From Methylobacterium sp. C25 (GTDB lineage Bacteria > Pseudomonadota > Alphaproteobacteria > Rhizobiales > Beijerinckiaceae), in contig NZ_JAAUVI010000002.1 of assembly GCF_021352225.1 (NCBI RefSeq), positions 186,001-250,000 on the forward strand: 64,000 nucleotides of DNA, in the 5' to 3' direction. The notes under the pieces are model-generated. The model was not told the origin of the DNA. It did no database searches and saw only the letters and a list, made by a program, of their open reading frames with translations. Each line of letters starts with the position of its first letter. The stretch's first letter is position 1. The position numbers and the translations under genes are program-made. This document shows, piece by piece, positions 36,234 to 45,176 of the stretch.

Positions 36234-37280
36234 TCAGGCGATCAGTGCCACCGCCACGGCCGGTCCGCAGGTCGAGACCCAGTCGGCATCGCGATCCGTC
36301 AGACCATCGGCGATGACGTCGGTGAAGGCGAGGCAGCGCCGACCGAGGCGGCGTGAGAGACGCTCGGCGACAAAGGCGCCAGCGCCACAGACGACGAGCG
36401 GCGCATCCTCGGGGAGGTCCGCCCGAGACAGGAGCGTCGCCGCGGCGTCGTGGAGCGGGCGGAGCTGCGCCTCCGCGAACCAGGCCGCGAGCGCTCGCCA
36501 TTGCGCGGGCGAGCCCTCCCCATGGTCGCGGCCGATGATCCGGGCGAGGCGCGTCTCCGATTCCGCGATGGATTTTCCCTTAAGGTCTGCGCTGTGCTGT
36601 TGGTCCGCTCCCTCGGGAAGGTCGCCCAGCAAGCGATGGATATCGGCCGTGGTGGCGAAGGCTTCGGCCATCAACGCGGTGCGGCGACCCCGCCAGGGCG
36701 CATGCGTGGCGAGCGCAGGCAATGCTGTTCGCACGACGCCGGAATAGACGAGCTCGCCCGTCTCCAGCCGCTCGGCGTCGCTGTAGCCGGAGGCCGCGGG
36801 CCGGCCGTCGACGATCGGGATCAGGTCGGAGGTCGTCGAGCCGATGTCGACGAGGAGTGCGCTGCCGACGTGCCGTCCGACGAGCGCGGCGGTGGCGTGC
36901 CAGTTCGAGGAGGCGATGTCGGCGGCCTGCCGCTCGGCGGCTTCGGGCGCGACGAAGCCGGAGCGGCCGGCATAGATCCGCGCGGAGCCTTTCAGATTTG
37001 CGGCAGCCCAGGCGGCGAGCTGTGCGACGCCGTCCGCTCGGTCTCGGAAGCAGTCGGTCAGCTCGCCAGTCATGGTGACGGCGTGGCTAGCCTCACTGCG
37101 TGCCCAATCCGGTAGCGACGAGAGCGTCTCGTCGAGAGCGGGAATGCCGCGCCAGAGCTTGCAAGGCGCCTGCACCGCCTCTCTGACACGGCCGCCCGCT
37201 ACGAGCGCAGCCTTGACATGCACCCCGCCGAGATCCCACCCCACCGTCGGGGCTGCTGGGTCATGCCGGGGCTGGCTCAC
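36234..37280 (-). CDS. Hydantoinase/oxoprolinase-like ATPase-fold protein of the H4MPT cluster
   Basis: 348 residues from a GTG (VSQPRHDP). Actin/hydantoinase-type ATP-binding motifs: VGWDLGGVHVKAALV at the start, ALLVDIGSTTSDLIPIVDG in the middle and PLVVCGAGAFVAERL near the end. This family is regularly found with H4MPT genes in methylotrophs and with methanopterin genes in methanogens; the reaction is not known to me. Divergent from the HisA-like gene with only 26 bases between starts. Confidence 0.78.
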   Translation of the reverse strand: MSQPRHDPAAPTVGWDLGGVHVKAALVAGGRVREAVQAPCKLWRGIPALDETLSSLPDWARSEASHAVTMTGELTDCFRDRADGVAQLAAWAAANLKGSARIYAGRSGFVAPEAAERQAADIASSNWHATAALVGRHVGSALLVDIGSTTSDLIPIVDGRPAASGYSDAERLETGELVYSGVVRTALPALATHAPWRGRRTALMAEAFATTADIHRLLGDLPEGADQQHSADLKGKSIAESETRLARIIGRDHGEGSPAQWRALAAWFAEAQLRPLHDAAATLLSRADLPEDAPLVVCGAGAFVAERLSRRLGRRCLAFTDVIADGLTDRDADWVSTCGPAVAVALIA

Positions 37281-37306
37281 GGGCGGCTCGCTGAGGCGGT
37301 GGACGG

Positions 37307-37984
37307 ATGACGTTCCGGCTGATTCCGGTGATCGACCTGCGCGGCGGACTCGTCGTGCGAGCGCGCGCGGGCGACCGCGACGCCTATGCCCCGATCCGCA
37401 CCCCTTTGGCCAGCGGATCGGCACCGGATGATGTCGCCCGCGGATTGCTCGCCGCTTGTCCGGCGGAGATCCTCTACGTCGCGGATCTCGACGCGATCGT
37501 GGATGGCCACGCGCCCGACCTAGCGAGCTTGCGCGCCATCCGCGCCGCCTGTCCCGCCGTGAGCCTCTGGCTCGATGCGGGTTTCTCGACGACGGAGGCT
37601 GTCAGAGCGTTTGTTGCTGAAGGTCTCGGCCAACCGGTGCTCGGCAGCGAGAGCCAAGCCGATTCAGCCCTCGTCCGCGCATGCGGCGATCGGGCGATTC
37701 TCTCGCTCGACAGCAGAGACGGAGCCTTTCTCGGCCCCCGCGATCTGCACGATGACCCGTCTTGCTGGCCGACGGACGTCATCGTGATGACCCTGGCACG
37801 CATCGGCGTGGGCGGCGGACCCGATGTTGCGGCTTTGGAACGTGTGACGCACGCGGCGCGTGGCCGCCGCGTCTATGCGGCCGGCGGCGTGCGGGGACCC
37901 GATGATGTCCGCGCATTACAGGAGATCGGTGTGGCTGGAGCCCTCGTTGCGTCGGCGATCCACGACGGCAAGCTTTTCCGGTAA
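37307..37984 (+). CDS. HisA/HisF-like TIM-barrel protein of the H4MPT cluster
   Basis: 225 residues. HisA-like motifs are FRLIPVIDLRGGLVVRARAG at the N-terminus, EILYVADLDAIVDG, SLWLDAGFSTTE, DVIVMTLARIGVGGG and a phosphate-binding VYAAGGVRGPDDVRAL. It is not in a histidine operon; homologues recur beside fae and H4MPT genes. A sugar-phosphate isomerase or lyase step in cofactor synthesis is possible (inference). Confidence 0.78.
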   Translation: MTFRLIPVIDLRGGLVVRARAGDRDAYAPIRTPLASGSAPDDVARGLLAACPAEILYVADLDAIVDGHAPDLASLRAIRAACPAVSLWLDAGFSTTEAVRAFVAEGLGQPVLGSESQADSALVRACGDRAILSLDSRDGAFLGPRDLHDDPSCWPTDVIVMTLARIGVGGGPDVAALERVTHAARGRRVYAAGGVRGPDDVRALQEIGVAGALVASAIHDGKLFR

Positions 37985-38005
37985 GCCTCTGCGCGCAAAA
38001 AGAAA

Positions 38006-38025
38006 GGGACGGCTTTCGCCGTCCC
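38006..38025 (-). terminator. Intrinsic terminator of fae
   Basis: Stem GGGACGGC/GCCGTCCC with a TTTC loop. On the minus strand it is followed by TTTCTTTTTG, a classic U-rich tail, 95 bases after the fae stop. Confidence 0.8.
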
Positions 38026-38120
38026 AATCGTCGTCAGCGTCCAAGGAAGATGGAGGCCAGTCGCTGGAGCAGGCCCCGCGGTGCGGGCGGAGGCTCGCTC
38101 TGCCCAGGACTGTCCCCGAT

Positions 38121-38633
38121 CTAAGCGTTGGCTGCGAAGGGGTGCTGCACCGAGTTGCGCTGCTCCGTGACGACCGAAGCCTTCGGCTCGCCGTTCACGG
38201 CGCGCTGGATGGAGAGCTTGGTGGCCTCGTAGTTGTACTTCTGGATCTTGGCGTCGTCGGCCGCTTCCCAGTGGATGAACACGCCGACCAGGATGAACAG
38301 GTCGTCGGCTTCGTCCACGGGGATGATGCCCTCGGCAACCGCGTCCTGAACGGCCTTGGCAACGCCGTGCTGGGCGGGGCCGAACATCTGGACGGCCTGA
38401 CGGGCGTCGTTGATGGTGACCTTGTTGAACATCAGCGTGTTGGGCTTGCACGGCAGGTTCGGCGCGATGACCGCGAGCAGGCTGGTGAAGCCGTGCTTGT
38501 TGTTCACGAGACCGTTCGCGAAAGCCGTCTCAGCCGGCGAACCGCGGGGTCCGATGATCAGGTCGATGTGAGCGACTTCATTGCCGTCGCCGACGAGCGC
38601 TTCGCCGACCTGGAGCTTGGTGATCTTTGCCAT
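38121..38633 (-). CDS. fae: Formaldehyde-activating enzyme
   Basis: 170 residues. Condenses formaldehyde with H4MPT to methylene-H4MPT in the cytoplasm, the entry step for carbon coming from XoxF. Conserved features are [15 protein letters not shown] (catalytic His22 in this numbering), [30 protein letters not shown] and the C-terminal [20 protein letters not shown]. Length is normal for Fae. GGGAGAA precedes the ATG, and 234 non-coding bases upstream must hold a strong promoter. Confidence 0.97.
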   Translation of the reverse strand: MAKITKLQVGEALVGDGNEVAHIDLIIGPRGSPAETAFANGLVNNKHGFTSLLAVIAPNLPCKPNTLMFNKVTINDARQAVQMFGPAQHGVAKAVQDAVAEGIIPVDEADDLFILVGVFIHWEAADDAKIQKYNYEATKLSIQRAVNGEPKASVVTEQRNSVQHPFAANA

Positions 38634-38867
38634 TCGGGGATTCTCCCTGGATTTCCTCGGAGAAAAGGCTGCCCTCTTGTGAGGCGCAGCCTAAGCCGTC
38701 CTTGTTTCGGCGCTCGATGAGGAGCCGAGCCGGTTAGCCCGGACAGCGGCGCGGACCCTACAGCGGCGGATTTGCCGGAACAACCCGAGCAAGGCCCTGA
38801 AATCGGTAATTTTTCGGGGGTTCGGCGGATGGTTGACGGAACCGTTCTCGATCGAACGGTCAGGCAG

Positions 38868-39722
38868 TCAGCGAGCCTCGCCGCGCGCCGTGAGGATGGT
38901 GTCGGCAAACAGGGTCGCTACCGTGAAATCGGCGCTGGTCCCTGGATTGAGCCCGGCTTCTTTGAGGACCCGGTCATGCGCGAGCAGCACATCGACTGGC
39001 TCTCTTCTCAGGTCGATCCCGCCGAGCGCCCCGGCGGCCTCTTGCCGAACCTTCTCGGCCGTCTCGGCTCCATACTTCCGGGCGATGTGGCTGTCGGGAA
39101 TGCTCGTCAGGAACGCGAGGTGAATGGCCGTCGTCGCCCAATTGGTCGAAAGATCCAGGCGCCGTGCCGCATCGAGGGCTGGCAGGCCGACGCTGAAGAC
39201 GTCCTCGAAGCCGGTAACGTAAGCCCTTGCAATGCGGTCGCGGGGCGCGGCCTCGGCCATCGCTGCTCCGAGAGCCACCGACGTCGAGGCTTCAGTTACG
39301 TCATGGCGCTGCGCCGTCCCGAGTCCGCCGGGATTGGCATGCCGGATCGCCGCGAACACGTCGGCGCCGTCGCGTTCGTCGAGGGCAGAGAGGACGGCAC
39401 TCATCCTTTGCTGGAGCCGCCCGGCCGTTTCGCTGGCGAGGGCGATCGGGGCACAGAGCAGAAGGATCCCGAGATTCGTGTTCTGGCCCACAGCCGAGAT
39501 CGTCGCCTCGACGCCTCCGCGCACCCTCGCCCCGACGCTTGCGCCGGCGCGCGCGAGATGCGGTGCGGAAACCTCGGCGCTGGTGACGAAATCCGCCACC
39601 TCCATCCGGTGCCCGCCGGCATATGCGTGGACGTTGCCGACCTTGAGGGCGTCGAGCTCGGCGAGGCACGCCGCCCGGTAGAGATCGGCGACGATCGCTG
39701 GCGAGAGCGCGGTGCCGGTCAC
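38868..39722 (-). CDS. CitG-like (triphosphoribosyl-dephospho-CoA synthase family) protein of the H4MPT cluster
   Basis: 284 residues from a GTG overlapping the RimK-like stop. CitG family signatures: ACLAELDALKVGNVHAYAGG, MEVADFVTSAEVSAPHL, NTNLGILLLCAPIALA and DSHIARKYG. CitG makes a triphosphoribosyl derivative of dephospho-CoA for citrate lyase, but no citrate lyase is here. In this cluster a ribosyl transfer in H4MPT-type cofactor assembly is a reasonable guess (inference). Confidence 0.8.
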   Translation of the reverse strand: MTGTALSPAIVADLYRAACLAELDALKVGNVHAYAGGHRMEVADFVTSAEVSAPHLARAGASVGARVRGGVEATISAVGQNTNLGILLLCAPIALASETAGRLQQRMSAVLSALDERDGADVFAAIRHANPGGLGTAQRHDVTEASTSVALGAAMAEAAPRDRIARAYVTGFEDVFSVGLPALDAARRLDLSTNWATTAIHLAFLTSIPDSHIARKYGAETAEKVRQEAAGALGGIDLRREPVDVLLAHDRVLKEAGLNPGTSADFTVATLFADTILTARGEAR

Positions 39723-40633
39723 GCCTGCGACGCCACGAGCCTCGGCGGTCGCGCGGCCCGGACGGCGCCGAGAAATCCGCGCACGACGCTCGCCGCGATG
39801 TCGACCTCGGTGACCTGCTGGAGCCCCGACCAGGCCGGCATGGAATTGACTTCGAGAACCAGGAAGCCGCCCTCCCCGTCCTCGACGAGGTCGACGCCCG
39901 TGTAGTCGACCGCAATCGAAGCCGCCGCGGCTTCGGCTAGCTCGGCGGCCTTGGCTGGGACGTTCCAGGCGAAGGGCCGGCCTCCGCGGTGGACGTTGGT
40001 GATCCAGCCGTCGCCTTCGCGTATCATCCCGGCGATCGGCCGCCCCTCGCAGACGAAGACCCGGTAGTCGCGCCAGAGACCGTCGCGACGCGGGACGTAG
40101 CGCTGCAGGTAGTAGACGCGGTTCACGTCATCTTCCGGTGGCAACTCCTCGGGCCGCTCGATCAGCATCAAACCCTCGCCCTGTGAGCCGAAGAGCGGCT
40201 TGAGCACGATCGGCCGGCCGGGGCCGGCCTCGCGGGCGATCAGCTCGGCCGCTGCCTCACGCTTCGAGAAGACGAAGGTGTCCGGCGTCGGCAATCCGGC
40301 GCGGGCGACGGCAAGGCTGGTCGCCGCCTTGTCCACCGAGCGTTCGATCGCGGTCGGCGAGTTCCAGACCGTGACACCGGCCGAGACCAGGGCGTGGAGC
40401 ACTCCGAGCCGCATGGTGGTGGCCTCGAAGGTGCCTCCTGCGATGGTCCTCATCAGGACCCCGTCGGGGAGGCCGTCCTCGAAGCCGGGTACGCGCAGGG
40501 GCTCGCCGCCACCCGTGACGATGGCGACGTCGGCGAGCGAGAACAGCACCGGTTCGATCCCGAAGGATTCGAGGGCGCCCCGCAACCTCGCCTTGTGCCA
40601 ATTGCCGTTATCGGCCGCGAGCCCGATGCGCAT
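39719..40633 (-). CDS. RimK-like ATP-grasp ligase (H4MPT biosynthesis, orf7-like)
   Basis: 304 residues. ATP-grasp features are VDKAATSLAVARAGLPTPDTF, RPIVLKPLFGSQGEGLMLI, YYLQRYVPRRDGLWRDYRVF, GWITNVHRGG and the metal-binding VDLVEDGEGGFLVLEVNSMP (written in part). In methanogens RimK-like ligases such as MptN add glutamate to the pterin side chain. Methylobacterium H4MPT differs in its tail, so the acceptor here is uncertain. It is encoded downstream of mch after 15 bases, and its stop overlaps the CitG-like gene. Confidence 0.85.
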   Translation of the reverse strand: MRIGLAADNGNWHKARLRGALESFGIEPVLFSLADVAIVTGGGEPLRVPGFEDGLPDGVLMRTIAGGTFEATTMRLGVLHALVSAGVTVWNSPTAIERSVDKAATSLAVARAGLPTPDTFVFSKREAAAELIAREAGPGRPIVLKPLFGSQGEGLMLIERPEELPPEDDVNRVYYLQRYVPRRDGLWRDYRVFVCEGRPIAGMIREGDGWITNVHRGGRPFAWNVPAKAAELAEAAAASIAVDYTGVDLVEDGEGGFLVLEVNSMPAWSGLQQVTEVDIAASVVRGFLGAVRAARPPRLVASQA

Positions 40634-40648
40634 GTGCTGGGGGATGCC

Positions 40649-41620
40649 TTACGCGAACGATGCGTCGACGAGGCTCGGCTCGAGCCGGCCGCCGCGGAAG
40701 GTGCTGCCGGTGCGGATCGAGGTCACGATCGCCTCCGCCGGCGAGAACAGCGCGCCGTCGATCTTGTAGAAGTCGCCGTTCACGCGGGAAAAGATCTCGG
40801 CGAAGGGCGCGCCATGGTCGCTCGACGTCGTCGACGGAAGCTGCTCGGCGAGCTGGCGCGCATCGGCATCCTCGGCATCCACGAAGAGCTGCACTCGGCC
40901 GCCATAGATGATGGCGTCGTTCGTACGACCCATCGCCTTCACGAAGTCGGGGTGCTGCGGCGAGAGCGGCGCAGAGCCGATCCCATCGACGATGGCATGC
41001 AGGTCGAAGCCGACCGTGTGCGCCTTGTGGAGTGCCACTTCGAGCACGCGGGCGACGACCTGGGTCGCGCCGGCGAGGCTCTGGGTCGGAGCGTAGACGA
41101 ATGTGAGCTGTTCGGCCCGCAGCCCGGTGGCCTCGGCGACCTTCGCCACCACCGATGCCGGCGGGGCGCTGCCCGATTCGAGGACGAGCACGGTGCTGCC
41201 GGCGGAGTCGCGGTAGTTCAACTCCTTGTAGAGCTCCTCGACCACGGCGACGGCGCGTCCCGGACCGGAGCCCAGTGCGAAGAAGCCGGAATCGCCCGTC
41301 TCGTCGGCGAGGCTCCAGCCGGCATACTGGCTGCCGAGGCAGGCCAGAACCGGATCGGCCGAGTGGACGACGACCGAGTACGGCCAGGAGGCGATCGGCC
41401 CGGTCGGAGCGATGGTCACCGTGCCGAGGCCGCCCATGCAGATCTCAGCCAGACGGCGCCCGGCCTCGATCGAGCCGCGTACCTGCGAGCCGGCATCGAC
41501 CATGCGGGCTCCGCTCTCGCGGGAGACGGCGAGCCGCAGGACGTCCGCGTCAGCGACCAGACGGTCGACCAGCGGCGCTGCCAGCGCGTTGATGCTCGGC
41601 GGCTTGATATCGGTAGCCAT
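40649..41620 (-). CDS. mch: Methenyl-H4MPT cyclohydrolase
   Basis: 323 residues. Converts methenyl-H4MPT to formyl-H4MPT in the formaldehyde oxidation path. Recognisable Mch features are [48 protein letters not shown] (shortened to 20), [20 protein letters not shown] and [14 protein letters not shown]. The start MATDIKPPS follows GAGAGGAC. Its first 71 bases lie inside the end of the upstream ATP-grasp gene. Confidence 0.95.
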   Translation of the reverse strand: MATDIKPPSINALAAPLVDRLVADADVLRLAVSRESGARMVDAGSQVRGSIEAGRRLAEICMGGLGTVTIAPTGPIASWPYSVVVHSADPVLACLGSQYAGWSLADETGDSGFFALGSGPGRAVAVVEELYKELNYRDSAGSTVLVLESGSAPPASVVAKVAEATGLRAEQLTFVYAPTQSLAGATQVVARVLEVALHKAHTVGFDLHAIVDGIGSAPLSPQHPDFVKAMGRTNDAIIYGGRVQLFVDAEDADARQLAEQLPSTTSSDHGAPFAEIFSRVNGDFYKIDGALFSPAEAIVTSIRTGSTFRGGRLEPSLVDASFA

Positions 41621-42758
41621 GGGTGTCCTCTCTCCCATCGAGCAGGGCGGCGATGGCGCCGGCCCTGTCCCGCAATGATTGTCGGACGGCCTCGGAATCC
41701 GGGCCGCTTGCCGTGACCGTGCAGAAGGGTGCGTCCCGCGCCACGAGGGAGCCCCCCCGCGGTCGATCGCGCGTGAAATCGGGCCATTCGAGCGGTGGCA
41801 CGGAGGCGTAACGGTGGGCCGCGTAACAGATTTCCGAACCGGCCGCATCAACCGGTGATGGGTCGAGCGCCGGCAGGTTCCCGAGACTAGCCTCGACCTG
41901 CTGCACGAGAAGTGGCGTCCGACGCCGATCGAGCAGATCGAGCGTGGCGCCGGCCCGCGGATTGATCTCCAGGAGCCACCATGCGTCGCCGTCGACCAGC
42001 AGATCCGCGCTGGCGAGGCCGCGCAGCGCGGTCGCCTTGGCGAGACGCCCAACGGCCGCCGCGATCTCGGCGACGAGCGGCACGGAGAGGGCTGCGGGCT
42101 CGCCGCTGCCGCGTGCGACGGCACCTGCATAGCGGTAGGGACGGACCGCGCTCGGATGGCTCCACTGCTCGGTGACCGCGAGCGCCGCAATGTCGCGCCC
42201 GTCGGCCAAGAAGTTCAGGGCGTGGGCGCGGCCGGGGACGCGCTGCTGGAAATAGTGATCAGGCGGCGCATGACCGGCGGTCGCCGCGCGGATGTGGCTG
42301 CCGCCGGAACCTCCGGCCCGCTTCAGGAGCCAGGCGCGCCGGTCCGCAACCGGTTCGACCGAGATGCGCGGATGCGGGATCGAGAGACGTTCGCATAGAC
42401 TGGCGAACAGGAGCGGGTCCTTGAGCGCGGCCACGGTGCCGGGACCGGCGCCGATCAGGCGATGGCGGGCGGCGATGCGGGCCATCAGTGCCGGTGCGTC
42501 CTCGAAGCCACTGCCGAGGATCACGCCGAGTACCCGATTGCCGGCGCGCGCCGTCAGATCGTCGAGCCCCGCAAGAACCGACTCTGCGCCGCTGCGGGCC
42601 ATGCCGAAGCGGCCGGACAGCGTGCGATGCCCGTCGGCGAGTTCCAGGGTGTCCTCGTCACCGAACAGGTCGAGCACGTAGGGCCGCAACCCGGCTCGCC
42701 GGGCGGCCTGGGCCAGCGCCCGCCCCGACTGGGCTGCGATCAGGACCGCGTCGCGCAT
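41550..42758 (-). CDS. ATP-grasp protein between mtdB and mch (orf5-like)
   Basis: 402 residues. ATP-grasp pattern: [89 protein letters not shown]. Probably a ligase of H4MPT-type cofactor synthesis; homologues sit at this position in other methylotrophs. The last 23 codons overlap mch in another frame, and the tail there ([14 protein letters not shown]) looks unconserved, so a late stop-codon loss is possible. It starts 15 bases past mtdB. Confidence 0.82.
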   Translation of the reverse strand: MRDAVLIAAQSGRALAQAARRAGLRPYVLDLFGDEDTLELADGHRTLSGRFGMARSGAESVLAGLDDLTARAGNRVLGVILGSGFEDAPALMARIAARHRLIGAGPGTVAALKDPLLFASLCERLSIPHPRISVEPVADRRAWLLKRAGGSGGSHIRAATAGHAPPDHYFQQRVPGRAHALNFLADGRDIAALAVTEQWSHPSAVRPYRYAGAVARGSGEPAALSVPLVAEIAAAVGRLAKATALRGLASADLLVDGDAWWLLEINPRAGATLDLLDRRRTPLLVQQVEASLGNLPALDPSPVDAAGSEICYAAHRYASVPPLEWPDFTRDRPRGGSLVARDAPFCTVTASGPDSEAVRQSLRDRAGAIAALLDGREDTHGYRYQAAEHQRAGSAAGRPSGR

Positions 42759-42772
42759 CGGGCTCGAAGGGG

Positions 42773-43666
42773 TCAGCCCGCCACCTCGACGGCGAGCTTG
42801 TAAGCGTCGCGGAAGTCGAGGCAGAGCGGCTCTTCTGCCGCCAGCATGCGCTGGAACAGGCGAGACTGCGTCTGGTATTTCACGTTTCCGACGGCCAGCG
42901 CACCGATGCCGACGCCCTTGCCGGTGGGCAACGCCACATCCTTGGCGTTCACGTCGATCCCGGCGATGCCGGCGGGCGGGACCGCGTTGACGTCCGAGGC
43001 GACCAGCAGCTTCGGCGCGGATTCGAGATCGGTCGCCGAGAGGATCGGGATGCCGGCAGGGCCGGCGGAGAGGATCACGTCGGCGTCCGTAATCGCCTTG
43101 CGCCGATCCTCCGGAGTGGTGCCGTCGACGGCGCCGACCTCGATGCCGAAGCGCCACTTCATGGTGAAGGCGATCTTCGAAACGCGCTCCTCGCCGTCAT
43201 GGCCGACGAGCACGGTCTTGGCACCCTCAAGCGCTCCGATCACCGCCGCGACGTAGGCGACGACGCCGGCGCCGCCGAAGATCACGATGCGCTTGCCCTT
43301 GAGATCGGTACCGAACTTCGCCTTCAGCGCGCGGGATACCTCCGCGACCATGGCGGCGCCCGTGGTGAAGGAGCCGGCCGGGTCGGCGAAGATGTGGTTG
43401 GCGAAAGGCGGTACGAACGCCTTCTTGGCCCGGTCCACCATGTCGAGAGCGTCCTCGGCATTCTTGCCGCCGATGAAGATGCCGGTGCGCACGCCATCCT
43501 GCGGGGCACGCGAGAAGATCGAATCCTGAGTGATCGAGACGACGTCGGCGAGGTTCACCTCGGCATAGGTGACGATGGTCTCGAAGCCGGCATCCACTGC
43601 CATGTTGACGTCGAACGGGCTCATGTACTTGAGCGGCGTCAGCATGTGGAGGATCGAGCGGGCCAT
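42773..43666 (-). CDS. mtdB: NAD(P)-dependent methylene-H4MPT dehydrogenase
   Basis: 297 residues. Oxidises methylene-H4MPT made by Fae to methenyl-H4MPT. It begins MARSILHMLTPLKYMSPFDV with AGAGGACA upstream. The substrate half has VSITQDSIFSRAPQDGVRTG, and the Rossmann half has GKRIVIFGGAGVVAYVAAVI (Gly131 region). The ending (VAVGNVKYQTQ-like motif, LFQRMLAAEEPLCLDF) is typical. First of the operon mtdB-ATPgrasp-mch-RimK-CitG. Confidence 0.95.
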   Translation of the reverse strand: MARSILHMLTPLKYMSPFDVNMAVDAGFETIVTYAEVNLADVVSITQDSIFSRAPQDGVRTGIFIGGKNAEDALDMVDRAKKAFVPPFANHIFADPAGSFTTGAAMVAEVSRALKAKFGTDLKGKRIVIFGGAGVVAYVAAVIGALEGAKTVLVGHDGEERVSKIAFTMKWRFGIEVGAVDGTTPEDRRKAITDADVILSAGPAGIPILSATDLESAPKLLVASDVNAVPPAGIAGIDVNAKDVALPTGKGVGIGALAVGNVKYQTQSRLFQRMLAAEEPLCLDFRDAYKLAVEVAG

Positions 43667-43783
43667 GATGCAGTGTCCTCTTGTCCCGGGCACGTCTGTC
43701 ATTCGGCAACGACGTCCCGTGCAAAGCCGATGGGGCTCGCGTCGGTCAAGCTCAGGTTTCTTGAACGGGCGAGAAGAAAAACT

Positions 43784-44785
43784 CTAGATCTCGGCGATCG
43801 ACGCGCCGTCGTTTCGGCCCTTGGCGATGACGAAGCGCAAACGACCCGGCCGCTCCAAAGATGCGACCAGCGCCTGCGCGTCCCGCTCCGATCGCATGAG
43901 TGCGAAGCCCGTCGGCCCCCAGGAGCTCTGGCCGTAGCCGGAGATGCCTTGTGCCGCCACGCTTCGTAGGACCTCGGCAACTGCGGCGCTGGCATAGCGC
44001 CCGCCCTGGTGGGGCGCGAAATAATCGCCGATCCGATCCTGGATCGTCGTGATGCCCCGCCCGAACGTGTCGAGGTCGGCCGTGGCGATGGCCGGGAGCA
44101 CCTGCATCAGGGTGATGCGGCAGATCTCCGCGGCGCGCGATTCCTCGAAGGGAGGGAGATCGCGAAAGGCCTCCGTCTCGCGATGGCCGTGCACGCCGGT
44201 CGCGCCCTCGTCGAGGATCAGCACCACGCGCCACGCCTCGGGCCATGGCAGCCGCGAGATCACCGGCGGCGGCGCGCCGCTTGCGTCGCGACCGCCATCG
44301 ACGATGAGACCGCCCTCGGTGAAGGCGGCGAGCCCGACGCCGGAGCGGTTGCCACGTTCGAGCACGTCGGCGAAATCGAGCAGGTCGACGGAGAGGCCAT
44401 TGAGCCGGGCGAGCGCGGCCGCCACCGCGAGCGCTAGCTGCGTTCCCGAACCGAATCCGGCATGGGCCGGGATCGACTCCTCGACCTCGATGGCGACGGC
44501 ATCGGACACGTCGAGATGGGCCGCCGCCGCGAGTAGGTAGGTGCGAATGCGCTCGGCCTCGGCCCCCTTGGCGGAGGCTCGCGCAGCGGCGCTTGCCTTG
44601 ATCTGAAGCGCGGGGCTGTCGATGGCCAGCCCGATGCTTCCGAAGCGCCGGCCGAGGCCGCCATGCATGTCGAGGAAGCCGAAATGAAGTCTGGCCGGGG
44701 CGCGCACGCGCACCGCGGCGCTGCGGCCGATAGCCGGGATGCCGTCCTCGGGTCTCCTTACGGAACCCGTCGTGGTTGCGCCCAT
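43784..44785 (-). CDS. mptG: Beta-ribofuranosylaminobenzene 5'-phosphate synthase (RFAP synthase)
   Basis: 333 residues. GHMP-kinase-like fold. It couples 4-aminobenzoate to phosphoribosyl pyrophosphate with loss of CO2, the committed step to H4MPT. Motifs are VRVRAPARLHFGFLDMHGGL, SIPAHAGFGSGTQLALA (residues 104-120), VLERGNRSGVGLAAFTEGGL and GYGQSSWGPTGFAL. The start MGATTTGSV was chosen; the longer frame is not family-like. Divergent from fhcB; the fhcBADC products use the cofactor made with its help. Confidence 0.92.
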   Translation of the reverse strand: MGATTTGSVRRPEDGIPAIGRSAAVRVRAPARLHFGFLDMHGGLGRRFGSIGLAIDSPALQIKASAAARASAKGAEAERIRTYLLAAAAHLDVSDAVAIEVEESIPAHAGFGSGTQLALAVAAALARLNGLSVDLLDFADVLERGNRSGVGLAAFTEGGLIVDGGRDASGAPPPVISRLPWPEAWRVVLILDEGATGVHGHRETEAFRDLPPFEESRAAEICRITLMQVLPAIATADLDTFGRGITTIQDRIGDYFAPHQGGRYASAAVAEVLRSVAAQGISGYGQSSWGPTGFALMRSERDAQALVASLERPGRLRFVIAKGRNDGASIAEI

Positions 44786-45176
44786 CCTGTCAGCGGACTC
44801 GGCCACGACGACACCCTCTCCTGTCCCGAGTGGCCCGCGCCTCTCGCGCGGGTCGAACTCGCCGGCTTGTCCCACGAGGAGCCTTCGGGAACAACAGGCG
44901 TGCTCGGCCAAGATCGGACTTGTGGACCGGTGCGCCCGAGAGGCTCAGGCCTCTGAAAACTCCAGTCTTGTCAAGTCCTCGCGACGTGCCGATCCCTCGG
45001 GCCATGCTTGCGAAATCTCCCCGGCAGGGCTTGCCGGGCACGGGTCGCCGATGCAAAACCCGCATCGCCTGCCTCGTGCAGAAGCAAACGTTTCGGAACG
45101 CTCCTTCCCTCGTCGGGAATGGGCGGCCGGCTTCGATCCGAAGTGGTCGCGGCTGAAGGCTCGGACGGGGAGGACG
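44786..45176. promoter_or_regulatory. Divergent promoter region, mptG versus fhcBADC
   Basis: 391 bases without a gene. It must drive the strongly needed fhc operon and the mptG gene. Open frames crossing it have no coding character. No operator or RNA motif recognised. Confidence 0.4.

Noticed and set aside
37281..37306. Divergent promoters in the 26-base gap between the hydantoinase-like and HisA-like genes
   Set aside because: The space is too short for two full promoters; promoters probably lie within the opposing genes, so no site was called.
39719..40633. Ribosomal protein S6 modification enzyme RimK proper
   Set aside because: The ATP-grasp fold fits, but the operon with mch and a CitG-like gene indicates a cofactor ligase rather than ribosomal modification.
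41550..42758. Frameshift joining the ATP-grasp gene to mch
   Set aside because: mch has its own ribosome-binding site and a complete N-terminus, so they are two genes with a long overlap.
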